This document shows, in pieces, positions 41,097 through 49,269 of a stretch of DNA of 51,706 nucleotides. Numbering within the stretch: position 1 is the first letter of the stretch; the number at the start of each line of letters is the position of its first letter. The stretch comes from DATKKK01 sp964354625. GTDB taxonomy: Archaea; Thermoproteota; Bathyarchaeia; Bathyarchaeales; Bathycorpusculaceae. The DNA is taken from contig CAYHAK010000007.1 in assembly GCA_964354625.1 (NCBI GenBank), positions 1 to 51,706 of the forward strand, read 5' to 3'. A model generated the notes under the pieces. It did not search any database, was not told the DNA's origin, and saw only the letters and a list, made by a program, of their open reading frames with translations. A program made the position numbers and the translations under genes.

Positions 41097-42005
41097 CTAG
41101 TGGCCTTTCGCGCTGCGGCTTTTCTCTATACTACACAGCATTTCGAAGATCACTTTCGCGGCCACTGCAGCAGAGACCCCCTGATCATAGGATGGCGAGA
41201 TCTCGAGCAAGTCGAAGCCCACGACGCGCTTGTCGCATATAGCACCCAGTATATCCAGTAGGCAGGCAGGGTCGAGTCCGTCTGTTTCGGGGTTCTGTAC
41301 GGCCGGCGCGTAGGCTGGGTCAAGGAAGTCCATGTCCACGGACACGTAGAGGTTATCATACTTCGCGAGCTTTTTCATGAGCCGGCTTATGGTTTGCGGT
41401 GTGCCTTCTTTTCGGATTTGCTGCGCGGTGAAAAAGTCGATTCCCGCACTCTTGGCGTAGGTCAGCTCCTCCTTGCACACCGCCCGCGTGCCCAACTCGA
41501 AAATCGCCGCAGGCTTCACCGACTCGCTGGTCCGTCGCATAAACGTCGTGTGCGAAAGCCTCAAATCCATAAACTCGTCCCGCAAATCCAAATGCGCATC
41601 AAAACTGACCACAGCGGTCTTCCGTGCTTTGGCTGCTAGGCCTCGCATGATGCCCAGCGTAACCGTGTGCTCGCCGCCAATCGTGACAGGCATCTTACCT
41701 GCCTTCAACGTGCTCTTGATCGCCAGCTCAACCCGCTCAAGCGTGGTCTCAGTGTCCGTCGAAACATGCAAGTCGCCAAGGTCATGCAGCTTCAAGTCTT
41801 CAACATCCAAGCCCGTGCGAAAACTGTAAGTCTCAATGTTCAGCGAAGCCTGCCTGACCGCCGCGGGCATAAACCGCGCACCCGTACGATACGTGCTCGT
41901 AACGTCAAACGGAACGCCTAAAACCACGTAATCGGCCTTCTCAAAAGGCTTGTCAAAACCACTGAAAACGTTTGACTGAGAAGCGTAAAGCTCATGGTCG
42001 CCCAT
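41097..42005 (-). CDS. Agmatinase / arginase family ureohydrolase
   Basis: A manganese-dependent ureohydrolase, most likely agmatinase in polyamine synthesis, 302 residues. The metal ligands lie in GGEHTVT, SFDAHLDLRDEF and SVDMDFLDPAYAP, all intact, and the C-terminal GFDLLEISPSYD is typical of archaeal agmatinases. It is transcribed divergently from the membrane gene at 42159. Confidence 0.9.
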   Translation of the reverse strand: MGDHELYASQSNVFSGFDKPFEKADYVVLGVPFDVTSTYRTGARFMPAAVRQASLNIETYSFRTGLDVEDLKLHDLGDLHVSTDTETTLERVELAIKSTLKAGKMPVTIGGEHTVTLGIMRGLAAKARKTAVVSFDAHLDLRDEFMDLRLSHTTFMRRTSESVKPAAIFELGTRAVCKEELTYAKSAGIDFFTAQQIRKEGTPQTISRLMKKLAKYDNLYVSVDMDFLDPAYAPAVQNPETDGLDPACLLDILGAICDKRVVGFDLLEISPSYDQGVSAAVAAKVIFEMLCSIEKSRSAKGH

Positions 42006-42103
42006 TGCGCTTTCCTCGTGCTTGAGCGTTGCTTATCTGCCGCTGGTTCTAAACCTTTTCGCTTGTCCAAGCCTGAAGGCGCAAGAGGCTGATGGACGTA
42101 AGA

Positions 42104-42120
42104 CATTAAATTTATTAATG
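42104..42120 (+). promoter_or_regulatory. Palindromic AT-rich promoter/operator
   Basis: CATTAA and TTAATG form a perfect inverted repeat around ATTTA, covering a TATA-like AAATTTATTA (42108-42117). It lies about 40 bases before the membrane gene at 42159 and 100 bases upstream of the agmatinase gene. It could bind a dimeric regulator at the core promoter. Confidence 0.45.
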
Positions 42121-42158
42121 TTGCCGTTTATGCATTAAGGTTAAAGGCTGATAAATCA

Positions 42159-42512
42159 ATGTCGATTGTTTCCAAGCTGACTGAAAGCAAAGGTTTCCTC
42201 TTCGTCTCAGTTTTCTACATGGTCGTTGCCCTTCTCAGCCTCGTGCTGATGGCTATGACGGGCTTCCCGCCTCACATGGGCATCATCGGCATATTCAGCC
42301 TCGCCGCAGGTTATGGCCTACTCATGAAAAGAAGCTGGTCACTATACCCAGTCATTATCCTGTTCTTCGTGGCCACCGTGTTCTCACTCTATATGCTCTA
42401 CTACGAGTTCACGGCAAGCATTCTCATCGACCTAGGCTCAGCCGCCTACCTCGTGCTCTCGTGGATCGCCACGATATACGTGGCCTTAAAGAGAGCTAAG
42501 CTAGAAAGCTAA
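42159..42512 (+). CDS. Small membrane protein with four predicted helices
   Basis: A 117-residue hydrophobic protein with helices at about 13-35, 40-55, 62-81 and 88-108 (for example FLFVSVFYMVVALLSLVLM and AAYLVLSWIATIYVAL). No known catalytic motif is present and the family is unknown. Its 3' end overlaps the convergent moeA gene by 12 bases. The palindromic promoter upstream suggests regulated expression. Confidence 0.7.
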   Translation: MSIVSKLTESKGFLFVSVFYMVVALLSLVLMAMTGFPPHMGIIGIFSLAAGYGLLMKRSWSLYPVIILFFVATVFSLYMLYYEFTASILIDLGSAAYLVLSWIATIYVALKRAKLES

Positions 42513-43763
42513 GAACCCGCCTTCCCGGAGGTTCTTGAGAAGGCTGACCGCAACCTCTTCTCCCTCATCAACAAACTGCACGCCCTCAGCCAACTCAACA
42601 AACCCGTCGGCCCTAGCCAGCGTCGTAATCGCACCTGAAGCACCCGGCTCAACAGCGTCAGCCACTAACCGACCCTGCTTGTCTTTGCGCAAGGCAACCA
42701 TGACAAATGTTCGCCTTCCCTTGGCCGGAAACATCCTCATGCCTGCAACCGCATTAACCTTTGGGGCCTCCATCGCCTTCCTCCCGGCCATGCCGCACAC
42801 AACCGGACGTGCGAACAGATGAAAAACCAGCAACGCCGAAGCCGGATGGCCCGGAAGCGAAAAAACAGGCTTACAATCAACCGTCGCAAACGTGACAGGC
42901 TTCCCAGGCTTAATCGCAACGCCCGAAAAGACCACACCGGACTTCCCCAATGAACCCACCGTCTGAGGCACCAAATCCTTAGGCCCAACCGAAACGCCGC
43001 CCGAAGTAACAACAACATCCGCAGAAGCCAGCGCACGCGCCAAAGCCCTCTCAAGCTCGACCCTATCATCCGGAACAACACCAAGATGGACTGGTTTGCC
43101 GCCGCTTTCCGTGACTGCAGCGCAAAGACTGTAGGCGTTTATGTCGTAGATTTTGCCCGGCGGAAGCCTCCTGCCAGGTTCGGTGACTTCACCGCCAGTG
43201 GATAGGACAGCCACACGCGGGACTAGGTAGACTCTGGCTTTCGCATGGCCCATTGCGGCTAGGACACCGATTTCTCGGGCGCCAAGCATTGCGCCTGTCC
43301 TCAGTACGGTCTGGCCCTTCTTGATGTCCGACCCAGCTTTCATGACGTTCTCGTCTCTCGCTACCGCGTTCGAAATGCTCAACCTGTTGCCTTTCCGCTC
43401 TGTGTCCTCCACCATAACCACGGCGTCAGCGCCCTCAGGCATCGGCGCACCAGTAACAATCTCAACCGTCCTACCCTTCGTCACCTTCACCTTCGGCAGT
43501 TCGCCAATGTTCACTGCCCCGCAGACCGCCAGCTTCACAGGCTTCTTTTCCTCTGCGCCAAAGGTGTCCTCAGCCTTGACGGCGTACCCGTCAGCGGTCG
43601 AACGGTTGAAAGGAGGCACATCCAAGCCTGAGGTCACGTCTTCTGCTAGGACACGGCTGTGCGCCTTCAAGAGCGGGATTTCCTCAGTGCCCAGCGGCTT
43701 AGGCTTGAAGTGTTTTCTGATAGCTTGCCGTGCTTCGTCGAAGGTCAAGAGCTTCCTAAACAC
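42501..43763 (-). CDS. moeA: Molybdopterin molybdotransferase MoeA, copy 1
   Basis: MoeA inserts molybdate or tungstate into adenylylated molybdopterin. The 420 residues show PPFNRSTADGYAVKAED, the insertion-site motif VTGAPMPEGADAVV, VVTSGGVSVGPKDLV and SLPGHPASALLVF. The start overlaps the stop of the second moeA by eight bases, so both are translated from one message. The two copies differ strongly, and such pairs often split molybdenum and tungsten use. Confidence 0.93.
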   Translation of the reverse strand: MFRKLLTFDEARQAIRKHFKPKPLGTEEIPLLKAHSRVLAEDVTSGLDVPPFNRSTADGYAVKAEDTFGAEEKKPVKLAVCGAVNIGELPKVKVTKGRTVEIVTGAPMPEGADAVVMVEDTERKGNRLSISNAVARDENVMKAGSDIKKGQTVLRTGAMLGAREIGVLAAMGHAKARVYLVPRVAVLSTGGEVTEPGRRLPPGKIYDINAYSLCAAVTESGGKPVHLGVVPDDRVELERALARALASADVVVTSGGVSVGPKDLVPQTVGSLGKSGVVFSGVAIKPGKPVTFATVDCKPVFSLPGHPASALLVFHLFARPVVCGMAGRKAMEAPKVNAVAGMRMFPAKGRRTFVMVALRKDKQGRLVADAVEPGASGAITTLARADGFVELAEGVQFVDEGEEVAVSLLKNLREGGFLAF

Positions 43764-45006
43764 TCACCTTGGCCTCCGCGATGCTGCTGAACAGACTCAC
43801 CGAAACCATTTCGCCCTCCTCCAAGCCTTCGCGGTTCTCAGCCACAACAACATACCCATTAGCTTCAGTCATGGTCGATATCGCGCCTGAACCCTTCGCA
43901 CTCACAGGCCTAGCAAACAACTCATTGCCCTCCCCATGCACACAGACGCGCACAAACGTCCTTCTACCCAGCGCAGAGGTCGCCCTCTTCGTCATCCTCG
44001 CCTTGACCACGGGTCTCAGCTCCGTTCCCCTCAGGCCCATCAGAATGCACATCAGTGGCCTAGCGAAAAACTCAAAACCCACGACCGCTGCTACAGGATT
44101 CCCCGACAGAATAACGACAGGCTTTCCATCGACTATGGCAAGCGCTGTAGGCATGCCTGGCCGCATCGCCACACCATGCACGACCACGCCCGGCTTTCCC
44201 ATCCTGCCGACAACTCCAGGAACGAGGTCAGCCTCACCGACACTCGTTCCGCCAGTAGTTACTGCCGCGTCTGCCCTCCCGAGGCCTTCCTTTAGCCTGC
44301 AGCCAATCTCCTCAACATCGTCCCCTGCTATGCCCAAATCCAGCGGCTCAGCCCCCAACTCAAGGCACATCGACGAAACCATAAGCGTGTTAGTATCAAA
44401 AACCTGATTCTGCTGCCGCCTGCCGCCAATCCTCGCCAACTCGTTTCCTGTGGCCAAAACGCCGACAACAGGCCTTTTGTAAACCTTCGCCTTGGTTCTT
44501 CCCAACGCTGCGATCAAGGCCAAATGATAAGGCCCCAGACGGGTCCCGGCCCTCAGCGCTGTCTTCCCTTTGGGCACGTCTTCGCCCTTCTTGGAAACGT
44601 TCTCTCTAGGCGTCAAGACAACCCAAACCTCGATTCCGCCATCAACTCGCTTGGCATTCTCCAGCATCAACACCGCGTCTGAGCCCCTGGGCATCGGGTT
44701 CCCTGTCCACACCTGTGTGGCCCGTTTCCCGCCCACGCTGATTCCTCCAGCTAACGCGAACGCCTTAGGTTTGAACAGCGAGCTGCCCATCGTGTCCTCA
44801 GCCCTTACAGCGTAACCGTCAACTGCGGACTTGTCAAACCGAGGCAAGTTCTCCTCCGCAATCACGTCTTCTGCCAGCACGCGGTTCAAGGCGGAGGACA
44901 AGGCCACAGTTTCAGCATTCAGCTTCTTAGGCGGAACTGCCTTCAGAAACAGCCGAAGCGCCTGATCAACCGGCGTCAGCTTTTGAAACCCTTTCAGCCG
45001 AACCAA
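43756..45006 (-). CDS. moeA: Molybdopterin molybdotransferase MoeA, copy 2
   Basis: A second MoeA, about 416 residues from the TTG at 45006, with LPRFDKSAVDGYAVRAED, WTGNPMPRGSDAVL, VTTGGTSVGEADLVPG and ILSGNPVAAVVGFEFF. In the last motif Asn replaces His of copy 1 (GNP for GHP), a possible clue to different metal handling. The start is uncertain: ATG codons near 45030 overlap TATA-like DNA. It is first in the operon, followed by copy 1. Confidence 0.9.
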   Translation of the reverse strand: MVRLKGFQKLTPVDQALRLFLKAVPPKKLNAETVALSSALNRVLAEDVIAEENLPRFDKSAVDGYAVRAEDTMGSSLFKPKAFALAGGISVGGKRATQVWTGNPMPRGSDAVLMLENAKRVDGGIEVWVVLTPRENVSKKGEDVPKGKTALRAGTRLGPYHLALIAALGRTKAKVYKRPVVGVLATGNELARIGGRRQQNQVFDTNTLMVSSMCLELGAEPLDLGIAGDDVEEIGCRLKEGLGRADAAVTTGGTSVGEADLVPGVVGRMGKPGVVVHGVAMRPGMPTALAIVDGKPVVILSGNPVAAVVGFEFFARPLMCILMGLRGTELRPVVKARMTKRATSALGRRTFVRVCVHGEGNELFARPVSAKGSGAISTMTEANGYVVVAENREGLEEGEMVSVSLFSSIAEAKVSV

Positions 45007-45046
45007 AACGCATACCCATAAAAACATCATTAGAGGGCATAAAAAA

Positions 45047-45931
45047 CTATCGCACCGTAGGCAAAGAGCCTTCCAGCTCCTTTCTAAACATGTCGCGCAT
45101 CTTCAGCGCGTCAATATCCAGCAACGGGCTCTCGCATATTAACACAGGCCTGAGTCTAAAATCAGCGATCACTTTCGCAAGCATCTCAAAACTCGGACCA
45201 TAACCAGCCTCGTCCATAACATGATGGCGCCGCTCGCCCTTGTCCGAATACTCGATCTTCGTGAAGTGGCAGTGCATATCCCGCATGGCTTCGGTGCCGA
45301 GACGGCTTTCAGTCTGCTCGACAACTTTGCGGAAGTCCTCAACTGTCCTGAAGCTTCCCCGGCTCCGCGCGTGCAAGTGCGCCCAATCAATTACCAGTTG
45401 AGTCTGCTCAACCGCTTCACAGAATCCTAGAACATCCTCTAGGCTTCCCACCTGCGAAGGCTTGCCCATTGTCTCTGCACCTAGCCTTACGCCTGTTATT
45501 CCAAGACCTTTCAACGTGGCAACCACGTCATTCATGGCTTCAACAACGCGTCTGTGCGCCTCAGCAAGCGTCCTTTTGCCGTAAAAGCCAGAGTGAAAAA
45601 CCACCGTGTGGGCTTTCATCCAGTCAGCACCGATGGCGCAGGCAACCAGCCGCTTCTTGCTTGCCTCCTCGATCTGCTTCTCGCCGTTGAAGTTGATGAA
45701 GTACGATCCGTGCAAGCTGAGCCAGACATCGTTCTCGTCGGCCTTCGAGCCCAGCTTTTCAGCCTCCTCACGTCTTATCTGAGGCACGCCGCCCCAGTAG
45801 ATGGCCTCATACTCGAGCGCATCAAGACCCTCCTCATGCAGAAGCGCTGGAACATCCTCCAAATCCGCATTCAGCATTCTAAACGTGGGAGGCACCCCAG
45901 CAGGACCAAACCTGGGGTGGTCAGCCATCAA
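45047..45931 (-). CDS. Endonuclease IV-like TIM-barrel protein
   Basis: A 294-residue AP endonuclease family 2 (Nfo-like) protein. Metal-ligand motifs are present in order: LSLHGSYFIN, VFHSGFYG, LGAETMGKPSQVGSLEDVL, VIDWAHLHARSRG, and MHCHFTKIEYSDKGERRHH. It would cut DNA 5' to abasic sites in base-excision repair, together with the Nth protein at 23.4 kb. It follows the membrane gene at 45950 by 18 bases on the same strand. Confidence 0.88.
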   Translation of the reverse strand: MMADHPRFGPAGVPPTFRMLNADLEDVPALLHEEGLDALEYEAIYWGGVPQIRREEAEKLGSKADENDVWLSLHGSYFINFNGEKQIEEASKKRLVACAIGADWMKAHTVVFHSGFYGKRTLAEAHRRVVEAMNDVVATLKGLGITGVRLGAETMGKPSQVGSLEDVLGFCEAVEQTQLVIDWAHLHARSRGSFRTVEDFRKVVEQTESRLGTEAMRDMHCHFTKIEYSDKGERRHHVMDEAGYGPSFEMLAKVIADFRLRPVLICESPLLDIDALKMRDMFRKELEGSLPTVR

Positions 45932-45949
45932 AACCAGCCAGGGCTATGT

Positions 45950-46786
45950 TCACTTCTTCCTGTACCGATAGCTCCTGTGCCCGAACGCCACGTAGAACAG
46001 GACAACCAAGGCGGAAAGCCACGCTGCAGCATTCTGGAACGCAAGATACTTTCCTGCACCGTCCAACTCAGCGAGCGGCTTGAACACGCTGCCGACGCCT
46101 GCGGCAAAGTCCCTGAAACCTGGGGCCATCCACAGCAAGGCGCCATTTATGGCGGAGACGGCGTTGCCGACGGGTGCTAGGGCCTCGTTGGTTCCTCTGA
46201 CGAACCCGAGCAGTGAGGGGTTCGTTTGGTAGAGGTTCGATGCGACTCGGTAAATCGTCTGCGGATAGGCCAGAAGCGAGGCGACGAGAACAAACAATGC
46301 AAAGACCACAAACACAATCAGTGCGCTTTTTATCTTGCCTCTGGCTGAATGGGCCTTCTTCGCAAGGTAGGAAAAACCCCTGACCTTTGACAGGCTTGAT
46401 CCGATCCTTCCGAAGAACAGCATCAGTCGCGATTCCGCTTTTTTCCCGTACCTTGGGGGCTGGCTAGCCTTTCCCCTCCACGTTTCTTGAGCCCTTGTAC
46501 CAACGTGTCTCGCCAGATATGCCCAACTAGCCACGAGAGCAATAATCACCGTCAAAGGAACAAGATGAAACAGCGGGCTCACGGTCAGCGTGACGTTCCA
46601 GCTGGTTCCCGGAAACTGGAAACTCGACTGCAATGGGGACGTGTCCTCAACACCCAAGCCTATGGCGTAGACAACCACCAAGCACTCAATCAGAACTGCC
46701 ATAACTAGGAAGATCATCATCGGCGTGAAGTCTTTCAATGCTGCCCAGCGAGATGGCATACGGTTCTGAGGGTTCGGCTTTGCCAT
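45950..46786 (-). CDS. Archaeal membrane protein with about four helices
   Basis: A 278-residue protein. Helices are visible at about residues 22-43 (MMIFLVMAVLIECLVVVYAI), 73-95, 152-175 (SALIVFVVFALFVLVASLLA) and 252-268. A basic cytoplasmic loop (about 100-150) and an extracellular loop with N-glycosylation sequons (NVT) lie between. No catalytic motif is seen and the family has no name I can give. It is upstream of the endonuclease IV-like gene, probably in one operon. Confidence 0.65.
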   Translation of the reverse strand: MAKPNPQNRMPSRWAALKDFTPMMIFLVMAVLIECLVVVYAIGLGVEDTSPLQSSFQFPGTSWNVTLTVSPLFHLVPLTVIIALVASWAYLARHVGTRAQETWRGKASQPPRYGKKAESRLMLFFGRIGSSLSKVRGFSYLAKKAHSARGKIKSALIVFVVFALFVLVASLLAYPQTIYRVASNLYQTNPSLLGFVRGTNEALAPVGNAVSAINGALLWMAPGFRDFAAGVGSVFKPLAELDGAGKYLAFQNAAAWLSALVVLFYVAFGHRSYRYRKK

Positions 46787-47013
46787 TCAATTCACCATTC
46801 GTCATATTGCTGTTTATGAATATGTTGCACTTGCATTATTGCTGTCCCCACTAAAAAACATGACTGTGAAGGCCAGCCCTGCCTCTGAGGATCTTGAACC
46901 TCTGCGCCTGTCTATGTAGAAAATTCAACAGTGAAGAAAACAATTATTAACTCTAGAACCGCAAGATGATTATTGAATCCCGGGCACAGAACGTAACATG
47001 GTTAGGGTAATGA

Positions 47014-47997
47014 ATGCAGAAATCGGGCAAGGCTGAACGCGCTGATCTGTACAAGGATCGCAACACACAAGTTTTCCTAAGTAAATTCCTGAGCGGCGAG
47101 ATCACCGAGCTTGAGCCGGTTTATGATCCTAATGCGGGTTACGGGTACGCGCTTGTTGAAGCAATCCTCGGTGAGGCTGTGGGCGCGGAGGATTTTCTTG
47201 CTGAGCTACATGGAGCAGGCATCCTGAAGAGAAGGCTGTACGACAAGGTCATCTATTGTCCAAAATGTGGCTCCGCAAACATCTCAGCCCGTTACTGCTG
47301 TCCGTACTGCAAGTCATTTGACGTCCAAAAAAGCTCACTGATCGAGCATGTAAAATGTGGCTACATGGATGTTGAAGAAAACTTCCAGAAGGGAGACAGC
47401 TTCATCTGTCCAAAGTGCCATGACGAATTGAAGAAGCTTGACGTGGACTACAGGCGTGCTGGCATATGGTGTACCTGTAAGGAGTGTAGCAAGAGCTTCG
47501 ACATACCTATAACAGCACATTTCTGCAGGGATTGCCACGCGAACTCCAACTTTGAAGATGCCGTTATCAAAGATGTCTATGCGTACAGCCTCAATGAAGA
47601 CGTTAAGGAAGAGGTATCGCTGGACTGGGTCGTTGTCACGCCTGTGTGCGATTTTCTGCGGGACAACGGGTTCCATGTGGAAAGTCCAGCTTTCGTGAAA
47701 GGCAAGTCTGGAGCAAACCACGTCTTCGACATAGCCGCCTTCAAAGGCGAAATCGCCAGAAACGTGACCGTGATCGATCTAGCGACGTCCACGAAGGGCG
47801 CCGTCCCCGAACAACCCGTAATCGCCCTGTTCGCCAAGATTTATGACGTTTCCCCTGATCAGGCCTATCTGATCGCAATCCCCGAATTGAGTGAGAACGG
47901 GAAGAAAATGGCAGAGCTGTACAACATCCAAGTAGTGGAAGCGAAAACCCAGAAAGAGACCATAAAGACGTTGAAAGAGAAGATGCTCAGGAAATGA
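47014..47997 (+). CDS. TackOD1-like zinc-ribbon protein with a restriction-endonuclease-like domain
   Basis: A 327-residue protein. The middle (about 80-180) holds five CxxC-type pairs (CPKCGS, CPYCKS, CPKCHD, CTCKEC, CRDCH) arranged like the thaumarchaeal output domain TackOD1, with SLIEHVKCGYMDVEENF in the expected place. The C-terminal part (GANHVFDIAAFKGE, NVTVIDLATSTKG) resembles a PD-(D/E)XK-type fold, but without a clear Glu-x-Lys. It lies next to the pilus genes, which fits a signalling or regulatory role. The 227-base spacer before it holds only a TATA-like stretch. Confidence 0.7.
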   Translation: MQKSGKAERADLYKDRNTQVFLSKFLSGEITELEPVYDPNAGYGYALVEAILGEAVGAEDFLAELHGAGILKRRLYDKVIYCPKCGSANISARYCCPYCKSFDVQKSSLIEHVKCGYMDVEENFQKGDSFICPKCHDELKKLDVDYRRAGIWCTCKECSKSFDIPITAHFCRDCHANSNFEDAVIKDVYAYSLNEDVKEEVSLDWVVVTPVCDFLRDNGFHVESPAFVKGKSGANHVFDIAAFKGEIARNVTVIDLATSTKGAVPEQPVIALFAKIYDVSPDQAYLIAIPELSENGKKMAELYNIQVVEAKTQKETIKTLKEKMLRK

Positions 47998-48010
47998 AGC
48001 CACGGTCGGA

Positions 48011-48862
48011 TTAGCGCGCGCGGCGATATTTCCTCTTTCAGACGCAACCTTGGCCATGTAGTTGCCTTTAGGCAGGGTTATGTCTGCTCTGATGTAGTCC
48101 GTGCTTATGCCTGCGTTGAAGAAGTCTGCTGCGTACCGCTCATGTGACGTTGCATTCAGTATCCAGACGGCTACTACGGGGCACGTCACTGAACCGTCGT
48201 TCCGAAGAGAGAGCTTCGTGCCTTCGATGGCTAACCTCACGCCTATGAAGTCGACGTCAACCGTCGTTTGGTTGGTGTCTGGGTTAGCGTCACAGAATTT
48301 CATTCTGATTGTTCCGTTGCTTTGAACGTAGTCTTGCCAAACGGTCGTCAGGCTTACAGCGTAATACTTGAACTCGGTTGTCGGGGAGTCTCCTACAGTA
48401 GTGTTGAATCCGACATCACTGTACGTTTCCCCTGTCTAGTCGTAGGCTTTGATGAACCACCGTTCAAGAGTGTCGCTGGCTCTATAACGGACTACAATCT
48501 CCACAGACTCCGTGTAGGCTCTGGGATAGGTGGGCGAGTCCACGGTGAATCCTCCTTCTAGGTCTAGTCTATAGCTGTCTTGGGATTCGTGCGCGCTTGA
48601 CGGCCCATGTGTCCGTGTATGTTCCGCTCACTCGGTTTCCAGTTTTCGTCGTGTATTCGCCTCCACTCGTAAACCACGTTGAGCGTGTTATGTGCTCAGC
48701 GTTTGTGAGGGCTATTCTTTCCTGAATTCTTTCCCAGTCCAGCTCGTTCATTTCGTAGCTACAGAGGATCACGTTGCCCACTATGATCACGACTAGGACG
48801 AGGCTTAGCATGACGACTATTACGTTGCTTACGCCGCGTTTATCCTGTCTAAGGCGCTTCAT
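48011..48862 (-). pseudogene. Type IV pilin-like gene broken by a frameshift and a stop
   Basis: From the ATG at 48862 (GGAGG upstream) the N-terminus MKRLRQDKRGVSNVIVVMLS is a class III signal peptide and pilin helix. The frame breaks near 48590 in GCGCGC; one extra GC unit would rejoin it to ESQDSYRLDLEGGFTVD. That frame has an in-frame TAG at 48436-48438 (KAYD, stop, TGETY) where a Trp would be one base away. It then continues to GNIA, where one GC unit fewer in the tract 48014-48022 would give a TAA at 48011. Without that change the frame runs on antisense into the TackOD1-like gene. Confidence 0.75.
48014..48022. repeat. CG alternating tract (9 nt) at the end of the pilin gene
   Basis: GCGCGCGCG at the 3' end of the broken pilin gene and 17 bases after the stop of the convergent TackOD1-like gene. 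Its length sets whether the pilin frame meets its stop. Confidence 0.85.
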
Positions 48863-49265
48863 AGTAGCCTCCAACGTGCGTCCCTCTACTCGTTACGACA
48901 TCTACATAGTACAGGTTGCCTGTCGCCCAGCTGCACGAGATGTTAAGCCACGCATGGGCGTTTATCTCTAGGACGGGAAGCGAGTTGTAGAACTGGGAAG
49001 TGTGGTTGACGTAGACCTGGGAAACATGGATGGCAACTTTTCCAACGTTGTGAAGGCAGACCTGCACATTTTCCGTTGAAGAGCTAAACCATACGTCCTC
49101 AACTATCACTCGTTCGCTCATCGTCTCACGCAGGTCAGTCGTTATGACATAAGTTGCGGTCGTGGCGATAGCCATAGCGGCTACAGCAACTACAGTAAGC
49201 AAAAGATTACTCAAGACAGGTGTTATGGCCCTTTTATCGCAGATAAACCGGAGTTTTCTCGTCAT
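48849..49265 (-). CDS. Archaeal type IV pilin-like protein
   Basis: A 138-residue pilin or minor pilin. The N-terminus (MTRKLRFICDKRAITPVLSN) has basic residues and a prepilin peptidase site ahead of a long hydrophobic helix (LLLTVVAVAAMAIATTATYV). A beta-rich head with sequons (NHT, NIS) follows, suited to N-glycosylation by AglB. It begins four bases after the T2SSF gene and its end overlaps the start of the broken pilin gene, so it belongs to the pilus operon. Confidence 0.8.
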   Translation of the reverse strand: MTRKLRFICDKRAITPVLSNLLLTVVAVAAMAIATTATYVITTDLRETMSERVIVEDVWFSSSTENVQVCLHNVGKVAIHVSQVYVNHTSQFYNSLPVLEINAHAWLNISCSWATGNLYYVDVVTSRGTHVGGYYEAP

Positions 49266-49269
49266 CCTC

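Noticed and set aside
46870..46910. Short hairpin (GAGG/CCTC) before the TackOD1-like gene as an RNA gene
   Set aside because: The stem is only four pairs and no tRNA or C/D-box pattern is present.
47779..48010. Minus-strand extension of the pilin frame into the TackOD1-like gene
   Set aside because: It is antisense to a well-supported gene and contains no pilin-like sequence; it exists only because the natural stop is out of frame.
48436..48438. In-frame TAG read as pyrrolysine
   Set aside because: TAG is used as an ordinary stop by several genes here (for example top6B, aIF5B, sua5), and no pyl genes are seen; a Trp to stop change is simpler.
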